Shown here piece after piece: positions 8,734-18,897 of a stretch of 64,000 nucleotides of DNA. This stretch comes from Armatimonadota bacterium. GTDB lineage: Bacteria; Armatimonadota; HRBIN16. The position numbers and the translations under genes are program-made. Position 1 is the first letter of the stretch, and every line of letters starts with the position of its first letter. The notes beneath the pieces were generated by a model. That model searched no databases. It was given only the letters and a program-made list of their open reading frames with translations, and was not told the origin of the DNA. The stretch spans positions 1 to 64,000 of the forward strand of contig BPGU01000002.1 in the NCBI GenBank assembly GCA_026003195.1, read 5' to 3'.

Positions 8734-9826
8734 TATGCCGCGCTATCGCCTGCTCGTACACTTCCAGATACCGCTTGCCCATCGCGTCGATGGTAAAATG
8801 CTCCAAAAACCGCTGGCGGGCGTTGCGGGCGATCTGCTGTGCCATTTCCTGATTCGTCAGCAATTCCAGAATCGCCTCTGCCATCGCCTCAGGGTCACCG
8901 GGCGGCACCAGCAATCCGCACTCGCCGTCCGCCAGCAAACCGGGCGTACCGCCTACGGCAGTAGCTACAATCGGTCGCTGGGCAGACATGGCTTCCAAAA
9001 TCGCCAGAGACTCGCCCTCCACGTTTGAGCTCAGCACAAACACGTCTAGCGCGTGCAGCAACACGGGCACATCATGGCGCATCCCCAGAAAGTGCACTTG
9101 CGATTCCAGTCCTAACTCCTCCACCAGCGCTTCCACCTGTGCACGACACGCACCATCCCCGATAAACACAAGGTGTACCCCTTCCACCTTTGTGTTCACC
9201 AGCGAGAGCGCCCACACCAGCGTAGCCTGATCTTTCTGCTTACCATCGAAGCGCCCTACCATACCTACTACTCTTGCCGTAGCGGGAACGGCGGCGTTCC
9301 ACTCAGGGAGGAGAGGTTCCGGCTGATAAATATCGGGAACTCCATTGCGGATATAAAGTGCCCGCTTGGAAGGCACTCCCAGTATGTCCACCATTAGTCT
9401 ATCGATACCCGGAGCTACGCCCACCATGTAGTCGGTGGAGGCCGCTGCCCACTTGAGCCAGCGACGATGCTGACGCAACCACGCCTCGTGATAATTATGT
9501 AACGTGAACACACACGGTGTACGCGCCCATCGACAAGCAAAAGCACCTTTTAGCCAGGCAGTGTTGTGGCAGTGTACAACGTCGGGGCGGAATCGACGAA
9601 ACAGGCTTACCAGGTGAAGCGGATAAAAGCGCGAATAGACACCTCTATCTACAACGCTCTCTACCTGCACACCCACCTTCTCAAAGGCGGGTAGCATAGT
9701 GCGTTCATCTGTCAAATTTGCCACGAGCACTTCATGACCCCGCGCTTTGAGCCAGCCGCATAACTCAGCCGTCAGCTGCTCAGCCCCTCCCAGATGCAAA
9801 CCAGCCAGAACCTGAACTATCCGCAT
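8720..9826 (-). CDS. Glycosyltransferase family 4
   Basis: The 368-residue enzyme begins MRIVQVLAGLHLGGAEQLTA, with the glycine-rich GGAE loop typical of GT4. It has HCHNTAWLKG, VGMVGRFDGKQKDQATLVWA, VFIGDGACR and the donor motif LSSNVEGESLAILEAMSAQR. In the sequence as given it is in frame with the large secreted protein upstream, making a 1,310-residue frame, but a fusion of a secreted domain to a cytoplasmic enzyme is implausible. ATG 9826 with GTAGGTGGTG upstream fits a separate start. Its stop is supplied by a palindromic repeat. Confidence 0.88.
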   Translation of the reverse strand: MRIVQVLAGLHLGGAEQLTAELCGWLKARGHEVLVANLTDERTMLPAFEKVGVQVESVVDRGVYSRFYPLHLVSLFRRFRPDVVHCHNTAWLKGAFACRWARTPCVFTLHNYHEAWLRQHRRWLKWAAASTDYMVGVAPGIDRLMVDILGVPSKRALYIRNGVPDIYQPEPLLPEWNAAVPATARVVGMVGRFDGKQKDQATLVWALSLVNTKVEGVHLVFIGDGACRAQVEALVEELGLESQVHFLGMRHDVPVLLHALDVFVLSSNVEGESLAILEAMSAQRPIVATAVGGTPGLLADGECGLLVPPGDPEAMAEAILELLTNQEMAQQIARNARQRFLEHFTIDAMGKRYLEVYEQAIARHRGGT

Positions 9827-9834
9827 CGCACCAC

Positions 9835-12652
9835 CTACCGGATGACCATCTGGAACCGCACAGCCGCCACTCCCCCCCGCCGCGATGGCAGGTATAGTCA
9901 CATCTATCTTGGTACGGTCCGTGGGATCAGGTAGAGTTGCTCCGTTCAGGGTCAGGGAGCCCTGAATGAATGTGGCATTTGTCGGCAGGTTGTGCACCAC
10001 TTGCACATTCCTCGCCTCCCCATCACCTATATTCCGCGCCTCCACCGTCACCGTCACCACATCCAGTGGTCTCGGATTAGGCTTGTCTACAGAGATAGAC
10101 ACCTGTACATTCGGCTGAGGGGCAGGAGTATACGTCGTCGGCAACAACACCGCCCCTTCATTCCTAAGCAGGTTAATTCGGTTGATCGGCACCGGATCCG
10201 TAGAACCATCCGCACGCACCCGATAGTAATACCCGTCCAGGTCAAACGCGGTGTAATCGTTGATGCCACGCTCGTCTTGCGGGATATCGTAGTCACCCGT
10301 GCGCACAAGCACTAACGCCTTCGTGTAACGCCGCGCGAAATACCATGTCTTGCCTGTATTGCCCAGAAAGTTGCCCTGACTGTCATACTTCGGAGCCTTG
10401 TCGGTATAGTGTATCACGAACAAGCCGGGTATTACCCCAGGGAACCATGAGCTCGGATAAGCTACCCATTGTGTATAGGGCGCGGATACCGTCGTGACAG
10501 GCACCCCGAAATCCAGTGTCGCCGCATCAATATAATACGCCTTCTGCTTCGGTATGCCAGCGACATAGTAACGGTTCGTGGAACTGTTCGGGTCGGTCAA
10601 GAACTCACCGTAGAAGAAGTTCTGGTGCCAGGCGTTCAGGAACAGCTTCTCCCTCTCCGGGTCCAGCACCAGCAGATACTGAGCCAGCGCACGCATCTTC
10701 TCGCGCTCCCACCATGCCTGGGTGTTTGTGGCTGCTGCGGTACCTTTCGTATACGCATACATCGGCACATGATACTGACCGCGTGCATACACACGATACG
10801 CCATCTCCGCGAAGAAGGTGTTTAAACTGCTGATATTGCCACCGGTGTAACTATGGTTGTATATCATGGTGATCTCGCGGTTGGCTATGGCAGGCGCGAA
10901 GTATATCCAGAGCAGGTCCGGCTGGGTACCCAGATACGAATTGCTCCAGGTATCAAATGGGGTGATGCTGATGAGGTCATTCGCGCACGACACCATACCC
11001 ATCTGCGTCAGCTTGATGCTCGCCTTCTCCATCACCTCGCCCATGCCAAGAGCGTACTGATAGAGGTCGTAACTACCCGCCTCGATAAACTGGATAGTGC
11101 CCGGAGTGACAGGTCTACCCGGCCATGTCTGGTCCTTGTAGTTGTCACAGTACCAACCCTCTATCCCAGGGTTTGTGTCGCGGATATATTCCAACCAGGC
11201 GCCAGAAATCCACTGCACATAATACGGATCAAACACATTGCACAGGAACCTCAAAATATCCGGCTTGAAGTACCATGCCCTGCTCCACCACTTGAACCTC
11301 GCAGACTTCGCCACGCCCAATCCTCCGCTCGTCGGTGGATTCGGGTTATACTCCGGGTCACCGTTGTTGGCGGGATTCGTCTCCCAGGAAGCATCCCAAC
11401 CGGGGATGACAGGCTTCCCGTTCGGACCAGGTTTCACGAAGTCCTCGTTCTGAATATCGTTCATGGTGTTGAAGGTGGGAGCCGTGCCAGTCTGCGTCAC
11501 CCGGAACCGAATATAGAAACCGCGTCTCCATGCTAGTGGATGATAATACTCGTCACGGTCACTATTATTGTGGTAGATACGGCTGCGCTTCCATTCCGTA
11601 CGTTCCTTCGGGGGGATGAACCGCACATACCCAGATTGACCGAACTTCTGACCGTTCAATACCGTGGTATCCTCCACCACGGTCAGAGGCGCCCAGCTTG
11701 TCGGCTTACCGTTCGCATCCACCCCATTGCAGTACTCCCATACCCCATCGTAGCCGCCGGATGCAGGCGTCTTCAACGTGAAGTATACGATATCAAATCT
11801 CAATGGGTGGCCGATTGCGATGAACTCATTCAACTGCGAAGGAAATTTGTAATTGTAGTAATCGAGTCGTTCCGGTCCCCATTTACCGTACCGAAAGAGC
11901 ATCAACATAATGGATTCGAACTTCCTGTCACCTACATCTGGGCTGATGTTGACTTCCGTATCCACCGCATAATGCATCGCAATATGCTCGTAACTGATGC
12001 CTTGCTGATCGCACCAGCTCTGCCAGTGCATGTTAGGCTCATACCATATAGCTGCATAGTTATTCGTGATGTTATCGTACCGAATCAGCACAGCATCTGG
12101 GTTCACTGCTTTCACCAGCGGAGCGTTCTGGTAGGCGTAGGCGATATCCAGGTCATAGTGCTGTGCGTTCCAATCGTGATAAGGCGCATTGGTGTCACCA
12201 GTAGTCCAGTCGCTCCCGATGATGTACGAACTATATCGTACTGTCGGCAGTACCTTGGAGAACCTGCGGAATGTCTTGAAGGTGCGCACATCGCTTACCA
12301 GATCGCTGCCACCGCCCTGCGGAGTGATACGCACACGGTAGTAATACGTAGTGTTCGGCTGCAGGTTCAGCAAGTTCACATAGTGGCGTGTGACATCGGT
12401 GTTGGGCCAGTCACGCCACTCTGGCAGAGAGACCATACCCAGCGCGGAGGTGGTACCGTATTCTACCGTCATCTTGCCAAGCACAGTAGTCACACACTTG
12501 ATGCGCGCACTCGTCGGCATCGCCCAGATCACCTCAGGATTCAGAGATTGGGCACAAGAAATTCCTGACAATGCAGTGAGTATAGCTACCAACCCAAGTA
12601 AAATGGTACCATACCACCATGCAGGCACGTGCGCCTTCCCTGGTCTATACAT
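9835..12652 (-). CDS. Large secreted glycoside-hydrolase-like protein with Fn3-like and DUF11/CARDB-like domains (apparent C-terminal frameshift)
   Basis: About 939 codons. A signal peptide (residues 1-35, ending GISCAQS) is followed by an Fn3-like domain like that of purple acid phosphatases (residues 38-130, LNLQPNTTYYYRVR). A TIM-barrel-like region follows, with IPGWDASW and a putative acidic site GWYCDNYKDQTW, interrupted by a beta-rich insert. Then come WYFARRYTKALVLVR and YYRVRADGS, resembling the end of the hypothetical glycosidase family GHL15, and a DUF11-like domain (SISVDKPNPRPLDVVTVTV). A run of seven C at 9872-9878 shifts the frame; one base fewer ends the protein in AAVRFQMVIR at TAG 9835. 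Paralogue: 29340-32306. Catalysis is inferred only. Confidence 0.78.
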
Positions 12653-12655
12653 GGT

Positions 12656-13603
12656 TCATCTGACCTCCCTAGTATCGTTGAGCCTCGCTATCCACCTATC
12701 GCGGTAGTATAGCACAATTCCTATCGGATACAGCACGCTGACGAACAGTCTTGCTATTGGTGAGGTGAGTTGCCAGCGCCGGCTAATACCCTGGTCTCGC
12801 ATGTGCCAATGGTAGCGGGTTAAGCCAGCCCCCAGCTTGATGAAGAAAACGGGATTACGCCAGAAATACTTCGACAAGTCGGCGTCAAGAGTGATAGCTG
12901 TCCATTGCCCCAAACCCTCTGCATACTTAATGTTCTGATTACCCGTCCGAATCAGCGAATTGGGCGTTTCATGCACCAGCAGTACCGGTTTGTTAATAAA
13001 GCGAGTAAGATAGCCGGCTCTTGCTATTTGTTCCCAGACAATGTTCAGCACCACATAGCCTTGTACGTCCTCGGGAAAAGGAAAACGCCTTAATAAGTCG
13101 ACGCGCATACACCCTGATTTATCACCCTTCAACTTCCATTTGTACAGCTCAACGTCCAGCACTGAAGCGTCAAAGCATTCATACGGGAAGGGATCTCCCA
13201 CAACCTGACCGTTTTCATAGACGCATAAGCCAGTGACCCCCACGAATCGTTCTCGCTGCTCCTCCGGTATTTCGTGCCAAACCCTGTAAAAGGTCTCCAG
13301 CGTGTCGGGGAAAAACTCATCGTCGCTATCGAGGTCTGCCAGCAGATAACCTTGCGCTTCTCGGGCTGCCAGGTTGAAGGCAGCCTTTTTGTGCTTGTGC
13401 GTCTGGTAGAAATAGCGTACAGGAAACCATGCTTCCCTAGCCCATGCCTCTATGAGATCACGAGTGTTGTCTGTCGAGCCATCATCAACGACCAGCCACT
13501 CGAAGTCGCGAAAAGTCTGCTGCAGCAGCGACTCAAACGGCTTGCGTAGTGTATGCGCCCGATTGTGCGTCGGTGTAAATACTGTGAAGAAAGGCGAAGC
13601 CAT
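12656..13603 (-). CDS. Glycosyltransferase family 2
   Basis: The 315-residue GT-A enzyme has VFTPTHNRAHTLRKPFESL at the N-terminus, WLVVDDGSTDNTRDLI, and the metal-binding DxD-type LADLDSDDEFFP. It probably transfers a nucleotide-activated sugar to a growing EPS oligosaccharide. ATG 13603 is preferred to ATG 13609 because GGGGAGGT abuts the latter and sits about seven bases from the former. Three bases separate its stop from the start of the large secreted protein, with GGGAGGT overlapping its last codons, so the two are co-transcribed. Confidence 0.9.
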   Translation of the reverse strand: MASPFFTVFTPTHNRAHTLRKPFESLLQQTFRDFEWLVVDDGSTDNTRDLIEAWAREAWFPVRYFYQTHKHKKAAFNLAAREAQGYLLADLDSDDEFFPDTLETFYRVWHEIPEEQRERFVGVTGLCVYENGQVVGDPFPYECFDASVLDVELYKWKLKGDKSGCMRVDLLRRFPFPEDVQGYVVLNIVWEQIARAGYLTRFINKPVLLVHETPNSLIRTGNQNIKYAEGLGQWTAITLDADLSKYFWRNPVFFIKLGAGLTRYHWHMRDQGISRRWQLTSPIARLFVSVLYPIGIVLYYRDRWIARLNDTREVR

Positions 13604-13648
13604 CCTCATACCTCCCCGTCTTTATCTTTCCTCAAAGCCCGCGTGGTT

Positions 13649-13867
13649 TCACACAGGATTCTTACCCAAAGTAACCCTGATCCCTGCCTGAGGGGAACCA
13701 TCTCGCATGGTATCAACAGGCAGGTTGACAGGCGATGTGACAGGGTCGTAAACTCCCTGACACTTGTGGGTGATCGCCGTGAGTCTGTCGCTACTGCTTG
13801 CGAAATAGCAGTAGATGTCATCGCCCAGGTTACGCGCCCCGTAGTATCCGAGCAACAATGCCCTCAT
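13649..13867 (-). pseudogene. Remnant of a CsaB/WcaK-type polysaccharide pyruvyltransferase
   Basis: A 72-codon frame starts MRALLLGYYGARNLGDD, the characteristic first residues of polysaccharide pyruvyltransferases, which are normally about 350 residues long. After residue 25 the sequence no longer resembles the family and the frame stops at 13649, just before the next glycosyltransferase. The N-terminal resemblance is seen directly; loss of the rest by deletion is inferred. The full enzyme would have added ketal-pyruvate to an EPS sugar. It overlaps the end of the degenerate flippase gene by 38 bases. Confidence 0.65.
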
Positions 13868-15311
13868 CTTTCCCCCTGTACCAAAAAGCGATGACGCTGG
13901 GCAAGGAATAGTGCCGCTGCCCCTGCCAGAGCAGCACGCCTACCAGCAAGGCACCTGTTCCTATACGCCCTGCCAGCTGCCACCAACCGACAGGACGTAA
14001 TAGCACATCCAATATGGCTGATAACAACATTAGCACCAGCGATGCCGATACAACGACTGGACTCAACCCGATATTCCGATACCGACGAGACATCATATAC
14101 GATGTAGCAGCCAGTGCAGATAGTGAGACCAGCGTAACCCCTGCAGCTCCCCACGCGCCGTATAGAGGGATGAGCCAGCCGCTAAGCAACAAACAAAGCA
14201 ACGCCGATAACATGTTCGCCCCAGCCAGAGCGTCCGTGCGGTTGCTCAGACGCGCCCCCACACTTAGCGGTCCCTGTGCGACAAAAAACCAATACGCTAT
14301 CGCCAGCGGAGGCACGTAGTCCGCCGCTCCCCAGAAACGCGGTGCGGACATCAGGTGTATCGTCGGGCGTGCAAACAGGATAATGCCGCTGGCAACCAGT
14401 GCAAACCCAAAGAGGATGAGAGTGGTTGCTCTCTGTAAATGATAGGTTCCGTCTTCTAGCGAACCCACGCGAAATGCCCAGGGACCCCAAGCCATCGACA
14501 CAATACCGTAAAACACACTGACCAGCATCCCAAACCGATACGCTAACGAATATAAGCCCAGTTCGCTCTCGGTAGCATAGCGAGTGAGAAAAAAGCGGTC
14601 ACTGAAGTGCAGGATGAATTGTGAAAGGCTGGCAGGAACCAGTGGCAACCCGTAGCGCAACACAGGTTCTCACCCACCGCATGTCGAACGCACCGCCATA
14701 CCGCAGCTCGCACCAGCACCCCGAGCACAAGCCGACCATGCCACTCGCGTTCAATGAGTCCGCTCAGCACTACCCCCCATACGCCCCAGCGTAGCCAGAC
14801 AACCAGAACAATGTTGGTGGTTAAGTGTGTGCAGCCAGTCTGAGCAACGAAATCGCGGTAAACCGCCATGCTTTGCCCTCCGCACGCCACAGGGTCAGGG
14901 GCAGCTCTATCAGGTTCCCCGCGAGCATACCAATCAGGGAAACGAGTCACGTAATGAGTGTATCGCTCGTGTCCGAAAGCGAGACGTGCTCAGATACGGC
15001 GAGGCGGGCAAAGTCAGCACAGGCTACCCGCTATAACCACCATCAGGTTGAGGTTGAACACCGTACCAATCAGACGCCGGCGCTCCTCCTCGTCCTTCGC
15101 CAGGTAGTAGTGGCGCAGCAATGCCTCAGCCAAACCGAGAGCTAGGAATAGACCGACAATGTCCACGAGGCGCACGAATAGTTTCAATGATGCCGTAGTC
15201 CGCCGGCGTCAACACCCGTGTGTACACGGGTATCATGATGAACCCTACCAGCCGACTGGCAATAGTGCCAACAGCATAAACGGCGGAGTCTTTGACGAGA
15301 GTTCTCAGCAC
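13830..15311 (-). pseudogene. Degenerate oligosaccharide flippase (Wzx/PST type)
   Basis: The N-terminus LRTLVKDSAVYAVGTIASRL at 15311 is nearly identical to that of the intact flippase at 23195. The frame is then disturbed near 15195, 15030, 14960, 14860 and 14670. Pieces such as GLAEALLRHYYLAKDEEE, LPLTLWRAEGKAWRF and WLRWGVWGVVLSGLI occur in different frames. From 14663 a clean 277-codon frame resumes with the family C-terminal half (YGLPLVPASLSQFILHFSDR to 13830). Total length matches the 499-residue intact copy, so disruption is by small indels. At least five of them next to an intact paralogue favour real decay. Confidence 0.88.
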
Positions 15312-15314
15312 GGC

Positions 15315-16502
15315 TTAGTACGTCCTCACCTTCTGTCCTTCGTCGCTGGTCGCCTGTGGAGACAACATGGGTGATCGCTCCCAACGCACACGTCCCCTGC
15401 CCCGGATAAAAGCGAAGGGAGCCACCGCCGCCGCCGCGTTCAGGCTGAGGAAAGACCCCGCCAGCCCCGCGAGGCGGAACCGCCGCGCCAGCGCAGGCAA
15501 CATCCACGACACTGCGCCCAACAGGTAGTATGCCGTCTGCGCCACCACCAGCGCGGCGCCGTAAGGTTGACCCAGCAGCATCCACGATGCCCCATACATG
15601 CCTATCAGCGCGTACGGCACCAGCAATCGGCACACCTTGTGTGACACAAACTGCCACCACAGGCGGTTCTTCCAGGGCACCAGCAGCCAGGGCGCCGCCC
15701 AGAGGAGCTGATAGTTGCCCGCCAGTGTGCGCACCTTACGCCGGAACTCCCTGTCGTAGGAAGGGGTTACCGTATCATACGCTTTCGCTTCGGCAACGAA
15801 AGCGATGCGATAGCCTCTGCGCATGATATGTAAAGGGATCCACATATCATCCAGTATCAGCCCTTCAGGCATCGGTGTGAAATGTTCGCGTCGGATGGCG
15901 TAAATAGCCCCGCTGCACTGCAGGGGCGAATCCATTTCCGCTTCCATCTGCCTCAACCACTTTTCATATCGCCAGTACGCACCCATTTCTCTAGGGGCGC
16001 CCTCGTGGTCAAGCAGTACCAGTTCTCCTCCGGCAGCCCCAACGCCCTCAGCGCGTAACGCTCGCACTAACTGGTGGATGGCGTCCGGTGCAAACTGTTG
16101 CCTTGCATCGGTAAACACGAGCACCTCACCCTCAGCCACCTCAACACCTCTGTTGAGGGCAAACGCCTTACCCCGTCGTGGAAAAACCTCTACGACCCGA
16201 ACACCTTCGTACTCTCGCGCGATATCCGCCGTTCGATCGGTGCATCCATCACAAGAGACCACAATGGACATCCTGTCTGCTGGATATTCGCAGGAAAGCA
16301 GATTTTCGATACGCCTGCGGATATTCGCTTCCTCGTTATGAGCAGCTATTAACACGCTGACAGAAGGCAGGTCTTGTGAGAAGTGCGTGTCTCGTCCGGT
16401 GCGTTGCCCACGACGCCCGTTCGCCAGCAACTTCAACAGGAACGGATAACCTGCGTAGGTGTAAGCGACAAACGCGAGGCAACCAGCCACCACCCACCAC
16501 AT
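15315..16502 (-). CDS. Membrane-anchored glycosyltransferase family 2 (processive-type architecture)
   Basis: The 395-residue protein has one N-terminal membrane helix, a GT-A domain (VSVLIAAHNEEANIRRRIEN, VVSCDGCTDRTADIA, metal site VFTDARQQFAPD, acceptor-side GAIYAIRRE and GLILDDMWIP) and RRKVRTLAGNYQLLW at the place of the Q/RxxRW motif, then about three C-terminal membrane helices. This layout is shared with icaA/hyaluronan-synthase-like and other lipid-linked EPS transferases. ATG 16502 overlaps the upstream ligase stop as TGATG; TTG 16505 is an alternative. Whether it is processive cannot be told. Confidence 0.88.
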   Translation of the reverse strand: MWWVVAGCLAFVAYTYAGYPFLLKLLANGRRGQRTGRDTHFSQDLPSVSVLIAAHNEEANIRRRIENLLSCEYPADRMSIVVSCDGCTDRTADIAREYEGVRVVEVFPRRGKAFALNRGVEVAEGEVLVFTDARQQFAPDAIHQLVRALRAEGVGAAGGELVLLDHEGAPREMGAYWRYEKWLRQMEAEMDSPLQCSGAIYAIRREHFTPMPEGLILDDMWIPLHIMRRGYRIAFVAEAKAYDTVTPSYDREFRRKVRTLAGNYQLLWAAPWLLVPWKNRLWWQFVSHKVCRLLVPYALIGMYGASWMLLGQPYGAALVVAQTAYYLLGAVSWMLPALARRFRLAGLAGSFLSLNAAAAVAPFAFIRGRGRVRWERSPMLSPQATSDEGQKVRTY

Positions 16503-17848
16503 CAAGCCTTCGCCTCCCGCACTTGTGGCAACAGGTGCGCCTGCGCTGCTGCTACCAGACCCATCAGGATGTACTGATAAGGATAGTAGGAAATAGAAAG
16601 GAAATACCCTGTTAACATGAGGTCCAGCAGACCGATCAGTGCTCCCATCCCCAGCGCATGTAATAACCAGTTCGGAGCGCGAGCCAGCTGCCTCGCTGCT
16701 TTCAAGCTTTTCAACCAGATGGTCAGAAAAACGATGAGTCCCAGCCCTCCCAGCTCAGCCAGCACGAGGTAATACATGTTGTGTGCCGTTTGAGATGCAG
16801 GCGCTCCGAACTCGCGGGCAAAATCTGCATAGTTCTTGAAGCCAATACCTGTAAAAGGATTGTGCTTGAACATACGCACCGCCGCCTTGCGATACTCCAC
16901 GCGATTCATAGCAGACTCATCTTGCTCGTAGTTCGTGATGGAACGGATGCGCTCCCGGTACTCCGCAGGCGCAGTGAACCACAAGGCACCAAACACTGCC
17001 AGACCGATCAAAGCTCCCAGCACCTTCCTCTTGGAGAACAGCCATAGCAGGAAGAGCAGAAAGACCAGCCCCAAGAACCCACCACGCGACCCGGTTAACA
17101 CCACTGCCACCAGTATCATCACCATTGCGGAACCATACACTATCTTCAGCCACTTCTTTGGGTCGTTCCAAAACAGGTAATAGCACAACGGAAAAAGCAT
17201 TAAAACATACGCTGCCAGGTCGTTGGGGTCGCCAAGCATGGAAGACTCTGCTCCGGCGCGCTGCAGCTGACCGCTCACTTCTACATTCCCCGTTTTGTAG
17301 CTATAGATAGTGGATATTGCTAACCAGAGTGCCATCCACCCCAGCATTCGCACAGCGAAGGTGATTTGCTTCTCACTACGCACAGCCATATAAATCATCC
17401 ACACCATAGCCACACTCTTCAAGAAGTCCTGTGCTCCACTCAAAGAGTTACCTCGCCATAGAGACAGAGGTACTGACAGCAGAATTGCCCCCCATAGCGC
17501 TATAAACCACTTCACGTACCAGCCTTCTATTAACTTTTGTCTGGTAAGCATCAGGCGCACAAACAACCCTGTCGAGGTGATGCTAGCGATGAACAAGGGA
17601 ATGCGCAGGAGCGCCAGCTGAGGGAAGAAGTCCATGGGGCGCATATAGTATAGGGCAATAAACGTCAGAGCCCCTGCATATGGGCTTACAAGGAAAACGC
17701 TTGCAGCCAGCAGCGCTATCACCGCGCCGAAGACGAGTTCAACGGGCACCAGAAGAAGAGCTATTCCCGCCGTCAACGCAATGCCTACGGTAACAGCCCA
17801 CACCAGTGCATCTCGGCGTACTGTGGAGACGCCTGCCTGCACCTCCAT
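16502..17848 (-). CDS. O-antigen ligase/Wzy-like polysaccharide polymerase
   Basis: The 448-residue integral membrane protein has about twelve hydrophobic segments and a large extracytoplasmic loop near residues 290-350 carrying NPFTGIGFKNYADFAREFG and ASQTAHNMYYLVLAELG. The G-x-G and H-N residues are the conserved loop features of the Wzy_C/WaaL family. Members join undecaprenyl-linked repeats into polymer or ligate them to an acceptor. ATG 17848 is chosen: it sits about seven bases after GGGAGGG and overlaps the upstream stop as TGATG. Polymerase versus ligase cannot be separated from sequence; as the only such protein in the locus, polymerase is the more economical reading. Confidence 0.86.
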   Translation of the reverse strand: MEVQAGVSTVRRDALVWAVTVGIALTAGIALLLVPVELVFGAVIALLAASVFLVSPYAGALTFIALYYMRPMDFFPQLALLRIPLFIASITSTGLFVRLMLTRQKLIEGWYVKWFIALWGAILLSVPLSLWRGNSLSGAQDFLKSVAMVWMIYMAVRSEKQITFAVRMLGWMALWLAISTIYSYKTGNVEVSGQLQRAGAESSMLGDPNDLAAYVLMLFPLCYYLFWNDPKKWLKIVYGSAMVMILVAVVLTGSRGGFLGLVFLLFLLWLFSKRKVLGALIGLAVFGALWFTAPAEYRERIRSITNYEQDESAMNRVEYRKAAVRMFKHNPFTGIGFKNYADFAREFGAPASQTAHNMYYLVLAELGGLGLIVFLTIWLKSLKAARQLARAPNWLLHALGMGALIGLLDLMLTGYFLSISYYPYQYILMGLVAAAQAHLLPQVREAKA

Positions 17849-18897
17849 CAACATCCCTCCCGACGCTTGAGCACCGTCCAGATGGTCAATAAGATAATCT
17901 TCAGATCCAGCCACAGCGACATGTGATACAGGTACATCAGGTCGTAGCGCAGCTTGTCGTAGACGGTAGTATGATACCCCCCCATGACCTGCGCCCAACC
18001 TGTGATGCCCGGTTTGATACGGTGCCGCTCATCGTAGTGGGGAATGCGCTCGCGATACTCCTCCACAAAGTTCGGACGCTCGGGGCGTGGTCCCACAATG
18101 CTCATGTGTCCCCATAACACATTGATAAACTGCGGCACTTCGTCCAGTTTCGTGGCTCGCAGAATGCGTCCCACTGTGGTAATACGCGGGTCTCCTTTGC
18201 TTGCCAGCACTGGACCCGTGATTTTCTCCGCATCGCGCACCATCGTGCGCAGTTTGAAGATATAGAACACCTTACCGTCTTTACCCACGCGCTCTTGCTT
18301 GTAGATAATCGGCCCCGGCGATGTCAACTTAATCGCAGCTGCCGCAAGCAGTAGAAATGGAAAACTGAACAGCAGTCCGAACGCGGCGAACAGGATATCA
18401 AACACCCGCTTCGCGACGAGCAACTGCTTGGAAGGAAGGCGTGGGGTAATATCCACTACCGGGACATCTCCCACCTTGTCCGCAACGGGACCGCTCAGCA
18501 CCACTTCCACAATATTCGGCACCACTTTGATCTTCACATGCCGATGTCCGTTGCTCACCAGCATCTCCGCAAGCCGCTGTTGCCATGTGGGAGCATAGGC
18601 GATCATCACCTCGTCCACCTGATACTTGTCCACGATGCGTTCTATATCCGCGCGCGAACCCAGCACTCGTAATCCCGTGACAGAGGCTTCTATCTCATCA
18701 TCCACGAAGCCGATAACCTCGTAGCCAGCCTCGTGCAGGTTGCGAGCGAGTGTGTGTCCCACTTCACCAGCTCCCACAATAAGCACTCTTCGCTTGCGCG
18801 CCATGTCGCTCTCCTGTGGCGTTACAGAAAGCAGTTGCTCCTCCTCCCTCATGGGTTGCTGCTTCCAGACTGCTGCTTCCGCGCGGGTCTCTCTCAT
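17848..18897 (-). CDS. Polyprenyl-phosphate sugar phosphotransferase (EPS initiating enzyme)
   Basis: The 349-residue protein has an N-terminal nucleotide-binding domain (RRVLIVGAGEVGHTLARNL) and a C-terminal bacterial sugar-transferase domain: KRVFDILFAAFGLLFSFPF (reentrant membrane helix), YKQERVGKDGKVFYIFKLRT, TKLDEVPQFINVLWGHMS, IVGPRPERP and KPGITGWAQVMGG. It transfers sugar-1-phosphate to undecaprenyl phosphate, the first step of the repeat unit. Unlike WbaP/WcaJ proteins it lacks the set of N-terminal membrane helices. GGAGGT lies five bases before ATG 18897, which overlaps the upstream kinase gene by ATGA. Confidence 0.93.
   Translation of the reverse strand: MRETRAEAAVWKQQPMREEEQLLSVTPQESDMARKRRVLIVGAGEVGHTLARNLHEAGYEVIGFVDDEIEASVTGLRVLGSRADIERIVDKYQVDEVMIAYAPTWQQRLAEMLVSNGHRHVKIKVVPNIVEVVLSGPVADKVGDVPVVDITPRLPSKQLLVAKRVFDILFAAFGLLFSFPFLLLAAAAIKLTSPGPIIYKQERVGKDGKVFYIFKLRTMVRDAEKITGPVLASKGDPRITTVGRILRATKLDEVPQFINVLWGHMSIVGPRPERPNFVEEYRERIPHYDERHRIKPGITGWAQVMGGYHTTVYDKLRYDLMYLYHMSLWLDLKIILLTIWTVLKRREGC

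Noticed and set aside
11540-12568. 342-codon open frame on the + strand
   Set aside because: It lies fully antisense to the secreted protein, has no binding site and no recognisable domain; it is a shadow of its codon pattern.
8720-12652. A true 1,310-residue fusion of a secreted protein and a glycosyltransferase
   Set aside because: It would put a cytoplasmic GT4 outside the cell; the join is at a C7 run, and one base fewer restores a normal stop and start.
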